In this document: in pieces, positions 36,599 to 47,149 of the stretch
How the letters are laid out: each line of letters starts with the position of its first letter
How positions within the stretch are numbered: the stretch's first letter is position 1
Source: Stereum hirsutum FP-91666 SS1
Taxonomy: Eukaryota; Basidiomycota; Agaricomycetes; Russulales; Stereaceae
Reading direction: 5' to 3'
Assembly (NCBI RefSeq): GCF_000264905.1
Contig: NW_006763159.1
Location: 132,901-196,900, forward strand
DNA: 64,000 nt
Translations under genes and position numbers: made by a program
Notes under the pieces: model-generated
Databases searched by the model: none
Told to the model about the DNA's origin: nothing
The model's input: the letters and a program-made list of their open reading frames with translations, nothing else

Positions 36599-36784
36599 TA
36601 CCAAAATTCAATGAGTTAATACCACAACAACCCTTCATTTCGATCTTTTATGTTGTGGGAAAGGTATTAAATAAATCATTTTTAAATCATTTAAATATTC
36701 GAGGGGGGGAGGGGGGGAGGGGGGTAAGGCCTTAAACGCGGAAGGTAAGATCCGGTAAGGAATTTTACGCGTGCCACCCCCTTG

Positions 36785-36792
36785 ATGCACGC
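36785..36792. repeat. Target-site duplication, right, MITE copy 2
   Basis: ATGCACGC, identical to 35171-35178. Confidence 0.85.
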
Positions 36793-36878
36793 GATGAAGA
36801 CCAGTACGGCGCGACGTCTAGTACAATAAAATGATCCTAAAAAATCCAAAAATCAAACAACATCCTACCGCTTTGCGT

Positions 36879-37002
36879 GCTACCGATGGACATCGAACGT
36901 CATAACCCTCCCTTCCTATGTCGTGTATTGAAGTCTACGAGACATAATACTATAGAATTTAGAAAGGTGACGCGCTACCATGGTCCATTGCGCTACGACG
37001 GC
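36879..37002 (-). pseudogene. Degenerate tRNA-Arg-like pseudogene
   Basis: The minus strand resembles the intact tRNA-Arg(CCU) genes nearby. The 5' half (from 37002) has GCCGTCGTAGCGCAATGG, a 7-base duplication in the D arm (ACCATGG), then TAGCGCGTCACCTTTCTA. The 3' half has AGGGTTATGACGTTCGATGTCCATCGGTAGC-like T-arm and acceptor sequence, cited here only for its TTCGATG loop. Between the halves is a 60-base insert much longer than the introns of the other copies. Several stem pairs are broken, so it is probably not functional. Confidence 0.5.
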
Positions 37003-37447
37003 GTTGAATGCGAAGGGACCCGCTACTGGTCTGTGAAGTCAAGTAATCTGAGTTATGATGTGCATAACGAGAAACTATGTAGTCAATTGAAATCTCTGGT
37101 GCTGGTGTCATGACAGGAAAGCCACAGGAGGTGATCCCCAGACTCAAAATCTTCCCGACAGCGAGGGGAATGTCTCGCTATTATGAAATGTCAGGATCAG
37201 AAACCGAGCTTGAGGAACTACCACCGCAGGTCAGACTAAAGTCAAGCATGAAAGGAAATCATCGTCGACGTAGTTTGGAGGCAGCTACGAAAGCCGACAA
37301 AACCAACCGATGACAATGCAAACACTGACATGTGGGCTAGGAAATGAGAAGATCGTCTGGGGTGCATTATTGCTTCGAATTCGGGTTGCAATCGTTGTAT
37401 TGTTGAACGCCGGTCCAAGAAAAACAGTTATCACCATACTATTATAC
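37003..37447. other. Non-coding stretch between tRNA pseudogene and tRNA gene
   Basis: No gene is recognised; short open frames lack family features. Confidence 0.4.
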
Positions 37448-37529
37448 TACCGCTGATGGGCATCGAACCCACAACCCCCACCTGATACTGACGTAGGAAG
37501 GTGATGCGCTACCATTGCGCCACAACGGC
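37448..37529 (-). tRNA. tRNA-Arg (anticodon CCU), 10-nt intron
   Basis: The minus strand folds as a full cloverleaf: acceptor GCCGTTG/CAGCGGT, D arm GCGC-AATGGTA-GCGC, anticodon stem TCACC/GGTGG with loop TTCCTAA (anticodon CCU), T arm with TTCGATG loop, discriminator A. Ten extra bases (CGTCAGTATC) interrupt the loop one base 3' of the anticodon, the canonical nuclear tRNA intron site. It reads AGG codons. Confidence 0.85.
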
Positions 37530-37986
37530 TTAAACGACACCAAAATGACGTCGATAAAGACAAGGTCGATAACATTAACATTGGCGAATAGGGGCTCTGC
37601 TCGACTCCATTTTCGAACGCCATTGTGTCTTGCTCACTGGATTTCACCACTCGCATAGAGACTATAGCTGGACGAAGAGTGCCCACGATAGAGACGCTAC
37701 GCGGCAACTCAACGGCTCAACGGCGAAGAGGAAGATAGATGAACATGACGATACGCGGGCAAGAGCGGAACACGGAATGCCAGCCCCGGATTGGTTCGTT
37801 CGTGTTCGAGAAAAAGTCGCCGGCAGACGGCAGACGCTGACGTCACTTGGCTCGTCCGTTTACTCATCGTCTCCGACGTCGTCAAAAGGCTTGACTCACT
37901 CTTTCCATCCTCTCACCAGCACCGTCCACAACAGCCAACACATCCACTAACGACACTCAAGCTTCAGCTTAAGCATAGCATACACG
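37530..37986. other. Promoter region of SOD2
   Basis: These 457 bases lie between the tRNA gene and the SOD2 start. They contain polymerase III upstream sequence for the minus-strand tRNA and the SOD2 promoter and leader. No gene is seen. Confidence 0.5.
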
Positions 37987-39205
37987 ATGTTCTCTATTGC
38001 TCGAACCCTCGCTCGTCCTTCTGTCCTCGCCCGTTCGTTCGCTGCCCCCGCAGGCGCGTCCGCCATCCATACCCTCCCCGAGCTGCCATATCCCTACAAT
38101 GTACGTCTCTTCTCATATATCATATCCATATATCTTCGTCATTTCCTTGTTGTATGTTCACCATGGCTCATATATATACGGCACAGGCTCTCGAACCCCA
38201 CATCTCCGAGCAAATCATGACTCTGCACCATACAAAGCACCACCAGACGTACGTCAATGGGCTCAACGCCGCCGAGGAGTCCTATGCGAAGTCATCGGAT
38301 GTGAAGGAACAGATCAAGTTGCAGAGCGCGTTGAAGTTCAATGGCGGTGGTACGTGCTTTCCCGCCTCCCGCTTTGAACTCCCTCTCTCCCCAACTCCTT
38401 TTCGCCCCTATCTGTCTACTTACGTCCTTTTCGTACATATCCATCCTGATTCGTTCTTCTCCATTGCCTTATGCGCGTTTATTGACCTCTGTCGTGGATG
38501 TTCCACAGGCCATATCAACCACTCCCTCTTCTGGAAGAACCTCGCACCGACGTCTCAAGGCGGGGGTCAACTCCCCGAGGGCTCCCAACTCAAGAAAGCT
38601 ATCGAGCGCGACTTTGGATCGGTCGAGGAGTTCAAGAAGAAGTTTAATGCTGCGACGGCGGCGATTCAGGGGAGTGGGTGGGGGTGGTTGGTGAGTACTT
38701 GTTTCGCGTTATGTATTTCGTACTGTGATGTGCGAGGGGAATAAGGGATGAGGATGCTGATCGTTTGTTGTCGCTGGTGCGGTGAATGTGTAGGGATTGA
38801 ACCCGACGACGAAGAAGCTCGAGATCGTGACCACGGCGAACCAGGACCCTCTCATCTGTACGTCTATGCCCATCGCACTTACTTCTTCCCTGGCTAATTC
38901 TTGTCCCTAAAATAGCCCACGTCCCCATCATCGGCGTCGACATCTGGGAACACGTACGTATTCTCGTTCGCAAGGCTTGTTGAACGCACATATTCACCTT
39001 CTGAATTTGAACGCTCTTCGTGAATACAGGCTTTCTACCTCCAATACAAGAACGTCAAGCCCGACGTACGTTTCTTTCCAATTCCCTACGACAGAAAGCC
39101 AGTATGACTAACTCTTTGAACGAATGAACGACACAGTACCTCAACGCGATCTGGAACGTCATCAACTTCAAGGAGGCAGAGAAGAGGCTTGTGGAGGCTG
39201 CATAA
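37987..39205 (+). CDS. SOD2: Manganese superoxide dismutase, mitochondrial
   Basis: Seven exons (37987-38100, 38187-38349, 38509-38690, 38794-38857, 38916-38953, 39030-39065, 39137-39205) give 221 residues, usual for the family. The first 27 or so residues are rich in Arg, Ser and Ala without acids, a mitochondrial presequence. The mature enzyme begins near [12 protein letters not shown]. The metal ligands expected of Fe/Mn SOD are present: His52 (LHHTKHH), His97 (GHINHSLFW), Asp183 and His187 (GVDIWEHAFYLQY). Tyr60 matches the active-site gateway Tyr. The enzyme converts superoxide to hydrogen peroxide and oxygen in the mitochondrial matrix. The GGG before HINHSLFW and the mitochondrial targeting favour manganese. 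Intron 1 splits the first strand from the ligand helix. The model is complete and in frame. Confidence 0.95.
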
Positions 39206-39600
39206 ATGGTCGACTCATGACGCCTTACTGGTATCCGTCTCTCGGGATCTTGAAAGCCCGAGTGGTTTTGAGGGGAGGTTGTATGACTTTACATTGGAGT
39301 TTTGAAGCGGGTGGAAGGATGTGGGGATGTTGAGACGTGGTGTAGACGAATTGGTTTGAGGGTGCTTTCGCTTGTAATATAATCCTTCATTTTCGTTTTC
39401 TGCTTGCTTGCTTCGTCTCTCGAAATGTCCACCAGCCTGTGGATACTTCGGTTTCTGAGTTTATTCGATAGGTTTGTTCGCGGTTCATTAATGTTCAGCG
39501 CTTCATCGCCCGCCTTAGATTATGATGTTTGTTCGAGCGGACAATTCGTGTCATGGTCGAATGAACCTTGTGGTATTGTACCGTGAAGGATAAATAGTAT
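39206..39600. other. 3' flank of SOD2
   Basis: No gene or repeat is seen in these 395 bases apart from the expected SOD2 3' untranslated region and upstream DNA of the tRNA gene. Confidence 0.5.
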
Positions 39601-39692
39601 GCCGTTGTGGCGCAATGGTAGCGCATCACCTTCCTATTGACATTTCGGAGAGGATCAGGTGGGGGTTGTGGGTTCGATCCCCATCAGCGGTA
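39601..39692 (+). tRNA. tRNA-Arg (anticodon CCU), 20-nt intron
   Basis: Same 72-nt body as the other two copies, with loop TTCCTA-A and anticodon CCU. A 20-nt intron (39637-39656) occupies the canonical position one base after the anticodon. The acceptor, D and T arms pair completely. The discriminator is A. Confidence 0.9.
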
Positions 39693-40285
39693 TTAGCTTT
39701 TCGCATAATCGGTGCTTTTTAAGTGGTCAGTTTTTGCATAATCTACTTTCGTGTATATCTTCTAGTCTCAAATGAGGGCGGGTTCCCTTTTAGGGTGTCG
39801 CTGACCGGCTGGTTTGAGACTATATATCTTCCAGATTGAGTTGCCTCCCCGCCCCTTGTTGGATACTTCGCTCCCTGGTCCACTCCTCCCCTCGCTGACA
39901 TGCAACCTTCTCGGACCGCCGAAAGAATCTCTTCTCAAACGCCTAAGCGTCGACGAACTGTGCCAAGAGAGTGGCTGCAAAGGACGCTGAAAAAGCGGGT
40001 TCGTTGGATTTAGAATACGAAGGTTTTAATCGAGGAACTCGGACAGTGGGTGGTCACTGGTGGCCTTAAAAAAGTAATTCGTGCTTCTCTCGAGTCCTCC
40101 ATGACCGGCAAAGAGTTAATTATGCTGCCACAGATTGCTTTCACATATTTTCTATCTATGAATGGTTGGACCGTCAAGCGTAGACAGCTTCTTGTACGAG
40201 TCGTGTATGCTACTATGTACTAGCACCTTTGGTGTTCAAGTGATGAGGGTGTGGGGCGAGGGGTCAGCAAGGTGCCACCCAATCA
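39693..40285. other. Intergenic region, tRNA to gene B
   Basis: No gene recognised. The region holds the 3' end of gene B and short frames without family features. Confidence 0.45.
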
Positions 40286-41494
40286 TCACCACACCGAGGC
40301 GCCTACAGAATAAGAAATGGGGCGAGTCGGAGGTGAGCTCCCTTCCCTGTAAACAAACCCGCCTTTCAAAGTGGCAACAGCATGCACCTCAAACTCATAA
40401 CAATCCCCGTGCCAACTCTCCACACGATGGACCCGAACGCTTTCGTCGCGCGCATATAATCGTGGGAGTGGCCCTTTGGATTCTAACCATGCTTCCATGA
40501 GGTGATGATCTAGTACAGAGTAAGTTCGCAATGGCACGGGGTCAGTCCAACCAAGATGATTGAGCGGTGAATGAAGAAGAACGTACCTATATGACGCCAA
40601 CCGCTAGGTTTAGACACGGGCGTCGCACGCCCACCGCCTACGTCGACACCGACACCAGAGGCCGATGTGGCTCCAGTATCCCTCACCGCAACGCGCCCCA
40701 AATTCTCCCACTCCTTCTCCATACTCCCATAACACATACTGATCTTCCCATGCGGCGTGACCTCCCGGAACCCGAGACAGAGCTTCCCGCCCCAGAGCCG
40801 TTCTTCGACGACTAAGGCGTTCGTCTGCCGCTCGAACATGTTCGGATCGAGCTCTCTTGTGTTGCGTTCTTTGAGTACGACTTTTTTGTCCGTGTGGAGG
40901 TCGGAGAAGAGGATTTGGAAGGTGGCAGAGAGGAGGAGGTTTAGGATGTAGAAACTTAGGCTGACGCGGAAAGAGTTTGATGAATCTACGCAGACAGAAA
41001 GGGTTTATCAACATTACATCCCATCGTGCAACTTGAAGCCACGAAAGGTCATACTCACGCTCAGATGCACCCTCCAAAGCACACACCATATCCTCATCCA
41101 AACATATCACCCTCCGCCCACTCACCACACTCACCACATCCACACACCCCCATTCCCTCCTCCCAACACCCCCAACCAAACAAAACCCATACCGCTCCTT
41201 CCCCACCGATAACCTCTCCACCGCAGCCTTGAACAGCCCCTCATACACGGACACACCCGATTCTTCCAATAAGGAAGCGTAGTGGATCGCCGTGTACCCG
41301 TCGTGCGTGAGCAGCCAGATGGCGCGGTTCCAGAGCTGGGAGAGCGCTGGGCAGGGCATCGTCCCCCTGGAGAGGGAATGGGATTCAGAGGGGATCGAGG
41401 GCAGTGTGTGGTATTTATAGATAGGGATGTGGGAGAAACCTTGTGAGCCGGCGGGGTAGGTGAGCCTGGCGCGGGCGAGGGTGGGTCTGAGCAT
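40286..41494 (-). CDS. Unknown-family protein, paralog B (352 aa)
   Basis: Exons 41059-41494, 40587-40985 and 40286-40509 give 352 residues. No known domain is recognised. It matches gene A (33179-34801) in overall layout, in short motifs (QLWNRAIWLLTHD, SFYILNLLL, LWGGKLCLGF) and in having two introns of the same phase (1 and 1) at equivalent positions, so the two are paralogs now in inverted orientation about 5.5 kb apart. Exon 2 begins with a hydrophobic stretch that could be a membrane helix. Its second intron is only 77 bp and has no transposon, showing the size of the intron before the MITE entered gene A. Function unknown. Confidence 0.7.
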
Positions 41495-42458
41495 CGGAGG
41501 TGAGAGGGTACGGTCCGTGACTGCCAGATGAATTCAGAATGTGAGTGACGAGAGGTGGAATATTCGTTCGGGATGGAGAGTGGGAGGCTTGAGCGAGTTC
41601 AGGTTTGGGCTTTATATATTCTAAGGATGGCACAGCACGATCGGAGGGAAACAGTGCTGCTCGGGATCAGCCAAGCTCGGCGCAGGCGTTTAGTCACGGC
41701 ACGAACAATGGGCTACCAGTTTAGGAATAAAGTGTTTGTTTGGCGCTCTTCAGTCTTAGTAGCTTTGTAAATTGTTTACCGATGCCCCTGGCGCATTGGC
41801 CGTTACTAAGGATGTCGTATCCGTGTCTCTGCCTATGTCTCAATCATCCCTACATCTTGCTCCTCCCGACGTTCTTCAGCCGTCCAAGGATATCATTAGT
41901 GATGTATGAGCATGCATACTGATATGTCCCACGTACATAAGCGCATAAAGAAGATAGCGGAGAGTGAGACGACGGGAACATGCACCCCAAAGACCTGACC
42001 GGAGGCCAGTGCACATATCACATAGCGGGTCCAAGCGCGATATAGCATTGTTGCCGTGCCCGCGCACGCCACATACTACTAGCGCAAATTGACAACCTCA
42101 AGTCACGCTGATATGCCCGTCAGTCCCTCCCGGAGCGGAACGCTGGTCTTGCCTTATGCAAGGACGAATTTTCTGGTCGGCGTGCCAGTTGCTGCTCTTC
42201 CTCGCGTTGTCGGACGGTGAGTAAAGTCACATTGCGCAGTGCCTTGACAATATGCAACACGGTTTAGCATGCCAGGCAACGAAAGAGACGGACATTATGA
42301 TGATTGTTCTTGTATACGCATAAAACCATGCAAGAGTGGATACAAGGCAGGGATAGAACAATGAAGGTGCCAAATCTGTGCGAAGTTTCAGCGAAAGTAT
42401 TGCACAGTTGCAGAGGCACACTTACCGGAAATCTGACCGGCACAACATTTTCCTGCCC
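41495..42458. other. Intergenic region, gene B promoter to METTL16 3' end
   Basis: About 960 bases with no recognised gene, RNA or repeat. Several short frames are present but none has a plausible start, splice sites and composition together. Confidence 0.45.
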
Positions 42459-44913
42459 CTATCCACCTGTCTTGCAGTCGCGACCCGCAACCGCGTCCCT
42501 CATTTTCCTCCCAACGTGGTTCACGAACCCCTCGAAAACCGCCCTATCCCTCCCCTTTACCCACTCAAACCCGACCTTGACACTCTGTTCGGTTTCCGTG
42601 ACGCGTTCCGCTGGGCCTTCTACGTTAGGCTTAGATGCAGTCCCCTCTTGAGATATGGAGGTCGTGCTCTTCGAAGAGGATGCCGTAGACCGATAAGCGG
42701 CAGTATTATCGACCAAGAAAACTCGACATCCGAGTATCGGTGACTCCAGCGGAGGATTCGAACTCCCCGATGGCCGTATTCCCCCATTCGTAGTACCGCC
42801 ACCTTCTCTCGAACTAATATCATCCTGCGTATCCTCGGCGGTATCACGCTTTCTCTTCCTCGAGTTTGCGCCTGCTCTTCGTGCAGCACGAGACCAGGTA
42901 TTTCGGGGCGCTGAGATGAGGAAGTAGCCGTCGGATGAGGTGGATGCGGATGAGAGTGTGGCGATGTTGGGGGGTGGGATAAGTTCCGATGAGGAGGGTA
43001 TAGATGAGTAGACTGTTTCGGGTGGAGAGGTGGATGGAACAGGGTTGGTCGGTGGATGGGAATCGGATGACGAGACGAAGGAGCCTGCTTTGAAATCGAG
43101 TTCGGGTACAGAGCGGATGACCCCTTGTAGAGTATCGCGAAGGTTGGTGCTCGAAAAGGCAATGACTGACTCGCTAGAAGGAGTTGGAGGGTAGAGGGAC
43201 TGATACAGAGTAGTCCTCGAGGGCATGAGGTTCTGCACCGTGGGGTTCGAGATGCGAGAGATTGTCTGAAGATTCGCAAGACCCTTAGAACACATATGAA
43301 GAAGAAGAGCAAATAAAAAACGCATACATCAGGAGCTCTCAGCTCCCCGAATGACCAAGCAATGGCCCAACGACGAGTCTGACCTTGAACGAACTCAGTA
43401 ATGGCGTAGTTATCGATCTAGCCAAGACAATCAGTAATCGCCTGGGCCTAAAGGAGACAACTTGTATACCTTATTCTCCCTCAGTGCTTCAACGATCTCT
43501 GCCAGAGAACTCAGCTTTCCGAGCATGGAAGTATACCACCTGTGCCAAATGTCAGTTCACCGAAGTATCATAGTAGAATGTTAGACGATAGCCTACCGAC
43601 ATCTGTCGCGAAGCAGGAACGACTCTTGGACCATCCTGCGCACAAATGCTGCCTCACCACCATGGGTGATCATCTCCACGTCTGCTCCGGTACACACCTA
43701 GTCGACGGTAGTAGAATTAAATCGGGTTGGCCTCCAGACGTCCACAGCACGGAAGGTAGAACTCACAGCATTTGGCCCCGTGGATTTACCCTGGGCGGAC
43801 CGTGAAACGTCGACCTTTGAGCTGTAGAACGGAGGGTTACACATTGTGAAATCGAAGCTAGGTATGCAGGTAGTAAGTACGCTTGATATACCGACTTATC
43901 AAACGGAACATCTTACCAGGATTCTCGAAAGTCGCTCAGTTGAGACGGGAATATCGTGGCTCCTGCGGTCGTTTGTGACTTGATAATCGAGATACGAGAG
44001 GTGAGATTACTTTTCGCTATATTCCTTTCTGCTGACTGCAGCGACATTGCGTCAATATCTACATGAAGAGTAATGTGGGAGATCAGAACAGTGTAAAGAG
44101 AGGACAAAGCAGAAGAAACATGCCTGTCCCAACCATCGTCCAGTTTGATGAGATTCGGCATGCTAGAAGTGGGTAGATCGCTGAAGCGCCTAGTCCACTG
44201 GTCGTTCAGCGAGAAACCCAAGTATGATATAAGCGTAGCTCAAGGTTTCGTGATGGAACGGAAAGAACCGCAGAGGGCGTACATGTCAATCCCTCGACAA
44301 CTCATCTGTCTGCTTGAAATGGGGCCGTTACCGCTAGAGGTAATCTGCGGTGGGGCCGTCGAGGTTAGGAGGTCCTCGAGCCAAAGGATATAGTTAAGTC
44401 TACGATGTAAAGTGGAACACATATCAGCAGAGCGAAGGACCTCGTCATATGGTATATCCACGGAAACGTCCTGCTCTTGGCTGACTCACCGATTGGGTAC
44501 CTACAAAGGGATGAAGATGACCGTGAGCTTGCCGTGTCTCTGAAGCAACGGACTGGATCATTAAATACCGACCGTAGGACACAATCTATCCTGGGGTATA
44601 GTGACTACTAGATTAAAGTCCCGATATAAAAGTGCTTCCGTGAGACGCCTACGCTGCATCAAGAAAAAAAACATTCAAAGCACATACAACAACCGCAGTC
44701 GATCTGACGAGTCATACCTCTGCGAAGATTCATCCTGGAAGTCAATCGTAACATCCTCGTTCTTTGTCTTCACCAAGCTGTGTGAGTTATTAGTATTGGG
44801 GTCTCGTGCCTCTTAGTCGATGTACGACAGACATACTGTGGCTGGAGAGACGGGTATGCCTCTGCGAGTTTTTGGAAGTCGGGTGGGGAGCTGTACGGGT
44901 TTCGTGGATGCAT
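42459..44913 (-). CDS. METTL16: METTL16-type RNA N6-adenosine methyltransferase, 12 exons
   Basis: Exons: 44837-44913, 44718-44777, 44573-44648, 44490-44500, 44283-44399, 44124-44197, 43917-44058, 43767-43857, 43597-43697, 43470-43539, 43328-43417, 42459-43283; 577 residues. Recognisable METTL16/DUF890 features in order: [47 protein letters not shown], the SAM-binding loop [15 protein letters not shown] (about residue 111), [14 protein letters not shown], the catalytic NPPF (about residue 193), [12 protein letters not shown], and [13 protein letters not shown]. Human METTL16 methylates U6 snRNA and MAT2A hairpins; U6 is the likely target here. The last 220 or so residues are Ser/Pro-rich, basic and probably disordered. 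Exon 4 is only 11 nt. The intron at 44059-44123 has a GC donor (ACAG-gcatgt). The gene is divergent from the epoxide hydrolase. Confidence 0.9.
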
Positions 44914-45380
44914 GAAGCTAGATGTCAAGTATCAAGGTAAAAGTCCGACTTCCATAGCGTTCGGATTGCAGAAAATGTCTGTGATCGACGTGTGGTCGAC
45001 GTCAAGAAAGAGGAGGTGCCACAACAGCTAACCTGTGCAAATAACGACCCGGACTTCGCCGAGTGGCGCTACACTTCAGCAAAGTGTTGTCGTCTTCCAC
45101 GTGCTTCCGCTTTCTTGCTGTTGCCGTCCGGAAGCTTTGAGCGAACTACATCGCAAGTATAAAAGCAGGGATTTCTATTCGTCTCGAAGATCCATCATTT
45201 GACCTCTGAGACGATAGTGTAAGTGCCACTTAGCTAATTTCTATGACGTTCGATCCTAGTATGCGTTTCTAACTTGGTTCATATTGGGTTCATACCTACA
45301 TCATCACCGTCTCATGGAATGATCGCGCTGACTCTCGGAATACCTTGCCTTTATTAGTGTCTGCTTAGATCACTACGAAA
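44914..45380. promoter_or_regulatory. Bidirectional promoter region, METTL16 / epoxide hydrolase
   Basis: These 467 bases separate two divergent starts. On the epoxide hydrolase side there is a TATAAAAG box at 45158-45165. A probable 5'-leader intron runs from gtaagt at 45219 to ttag at 45368, ending 12 bases before the ATG. Confidence 0.45.
45158..45165 (+). promoter_or_regulatory. TATA box of the epoxide hydrolase gene
   Basis: TATAAAAG is 223 bases before the ATG, or about 73 when the putative 150-bp leader intron is removed. Confidence 0.5.
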
Positions 45381-46858
45381 ATGGACCCCACTCATCCAGC
45401 GAGTTTCACTCATGAGATTGCTAAGCTCTCCACTGGTCGGACATATCATTACATCGACCAAAAGCCCGATGACTATGATCCCGCACATACCCTCACCATG
45501 CTCTGCGTACACGGCTTCCCTGACTTCTGGTGAGCTCAGAACCCTTACTAACATCTCTAGCAAGCGCTTTCGTCATCGCTTTTCCCTGCCCTTCCTCCGG
45601 AGAACTAGTCGATTCATGATATATCTTACTTAGGTATGGTTGGCGCTTCCAGATCGGGCCTTGGGTTCGCAAAGGCTATAGAGTCATTGTGCCTGACATG
45701 CTCGGATACGGCGGTACGGACAAACCTGAGAGCGCGGAAGAATACTCGACGAAGAAACTGTGTGCTGATTTGAGCGCATTACTGGACCATATCAAGGTCG
45801 ACCGTGCGGTATGCCTCTTCAAGCTTCCACATGCTTTATGACGGCGGTGCATAACTGACAAGGTCACCCTGGAATTTGGCTGCATCTTTGATTGTAGATC
45901 GTCCTCGGGCATGATTGGGGAGCCTTTGTCGTCGGTAGATTCGCATTGTGGCACCCCGAGAGACTGTTGGCCCTCGTAATGTACGTCTGTTCATATCACT
46001 TCTCACTTCTCTCTTTCATCTATCTGAATTCAAAGCTGGTTCTTACTTATCATTTACACTCCAATAGATTATCAATCCCGTACACCCCGCCACGGCCGAA
46101 TTACCTTTCTCTCCAAGAAGTCGTGAAGCATATCCCGCACTACGGCTATCAGCTTTACTTTGCTGATTCGAGTTCGACGGCTGAAATTGAAAGCAAGGTA
46201 TGAGATACTTCCCACCTCTGCACCTAACGGCGAATCATCTCATATGATCCCCTCACCTGTACAGCTCCCCCGATTCCTCGGACTGATGTTCGGGTGCGTC
46301 AAGATGGATCGGTCCTTTGTGTACGAGGGTAACCTGAGAGGTATCGTGTTAGACGACAAAGAAGAACCCGGTCCCAGCCCAAAGCTCTCTGACGAGGTAT
46401 AACGCCAGCCACTGCCCAGTCTACAGATCCTCTTAAACGACTGATGCCATTCTAATTTACAGGAACTGAAATACTACACCGAACAACTGAAGAATATGAA
46501 CGGGCCCCTGTCATATTACCGTACAACGAAAACCCGCTTCGACGAGGAGAAAGGTACATTTCACACCCAGTTCTGTTCTTCACAGTTCTAAACATGCGAT
46601 TCGCATCATCCAGCTGCAAACTTACAGGGAAAGTTCCCCGACGATCTTCCTGTTCTTTACATTTGGGGCACGCACGACCCGACCACCACTCCCGAGTCCC
46701 TGAAAGTCTCCCGTGCGATGATTCCGAAACTGAAGGACGTCGCGATCGATGGGATTGGGCATTGGATTATGGTGGAAGCAAAGGAAGAGGTGACGGGCAA
46801 CGTGGAAAGGTGGTTGGAGGAGCTAGAGTTTGACGTGAAAGCGGGTTCGAAGCTCTAG
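45381..46858 (+). CDS. Alpha/beta hydrolase, epoxide hydrolase type
   Basis: Seven exons (45381-45529, 45634-45808, 45898-45980, 46068-46197, 46265-46396, 46463-46553, 46614-46858) give 334 residues. The fold and catalytic set of soluble epoxide hydrolases are visible: oxyanion motif HGFPDFW (residues 44-50), nucleophile Asp114 in VLGHDWGA, acid Asp275 in WGTHDPT, and His303 in GIGHWIM. Tyrosines in the lid (YGYQLYF and SYYRTTKTRF) are candidates for the two epoxide-polarising residues. The reaction is hydrolysis of an epoxide to a diol through an alkyl-enzyme ester, typically in xenobiotic or lipid metabolism; the substrate is not known. The Asp nucleophile separates it from ordinary esterases, which use Ser. 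Haloalkane dehalogenase is an alternative but less likely given the lid tyrosines. Confidence 0.9.
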
Positions 46859-47077
46859 TTCTCGTAGGATAGGCAGAGGTGAACAGTGAAAGCTAGCTCG
46901 AGTCTCCAAGTGGTGCACCGGTGCTGAGGACGATCAATGCTGGATGAGGAAGAAATACTCATGCATATGAATTCAAGTTGCCTGAAAGTTGAAGAGAAGT
47001 TGACATTTTGCAGCATTTTGCGCTGTTTGTTGAAGTAGAATCATGAGATAGATTATTACTCATTCCCTTTGCGCATG

Positions 47078-47149
47078 CCGTTGTGGCGCAATGGTAGCGC
47101 ATCACCTTCCTAAGGTGGGGGTTGTGGGTTCGACCCCCATCAGCGGTAC
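47078..47149 (+). tRNA. tRNA-Arg (anticodon CCU), no intron
   Basis: A 72-nt cloverleaf: acceptor GCCGTTG/CAGCGGT, D arm GCGC-AATGGTA-GCGC, anticodon stem TCACC/GGTGG with loop TTCCTAA, T arm with TTCGACC loop. The sequence is nearly identical to the two spliced copies but has no intron. Confidence 0.92.

Larger units (their letters stand above)
35179..36784 (+). mobile_element. hAT-like MITE, copy 2, with amplified internal minisatellite
   Basis: The same element as copy 1, in opposite orientation, with termini CAAGGGGGTGGCA (35179-35191) and its complement (36772-36784) and a perfect 8-bp target duplication (ATGCACGC). Its outer arms match copy 1 closely. Instead of one 48-bp core unit it holds a tandem array broken by a 770-bp run of N, giving 1,606 bp as assembled. 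There is no coding capacity. Having intact target duplications on both copies indicates two separate insertions rather than duplication of the surrounding locus. Confidence 0.85.
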
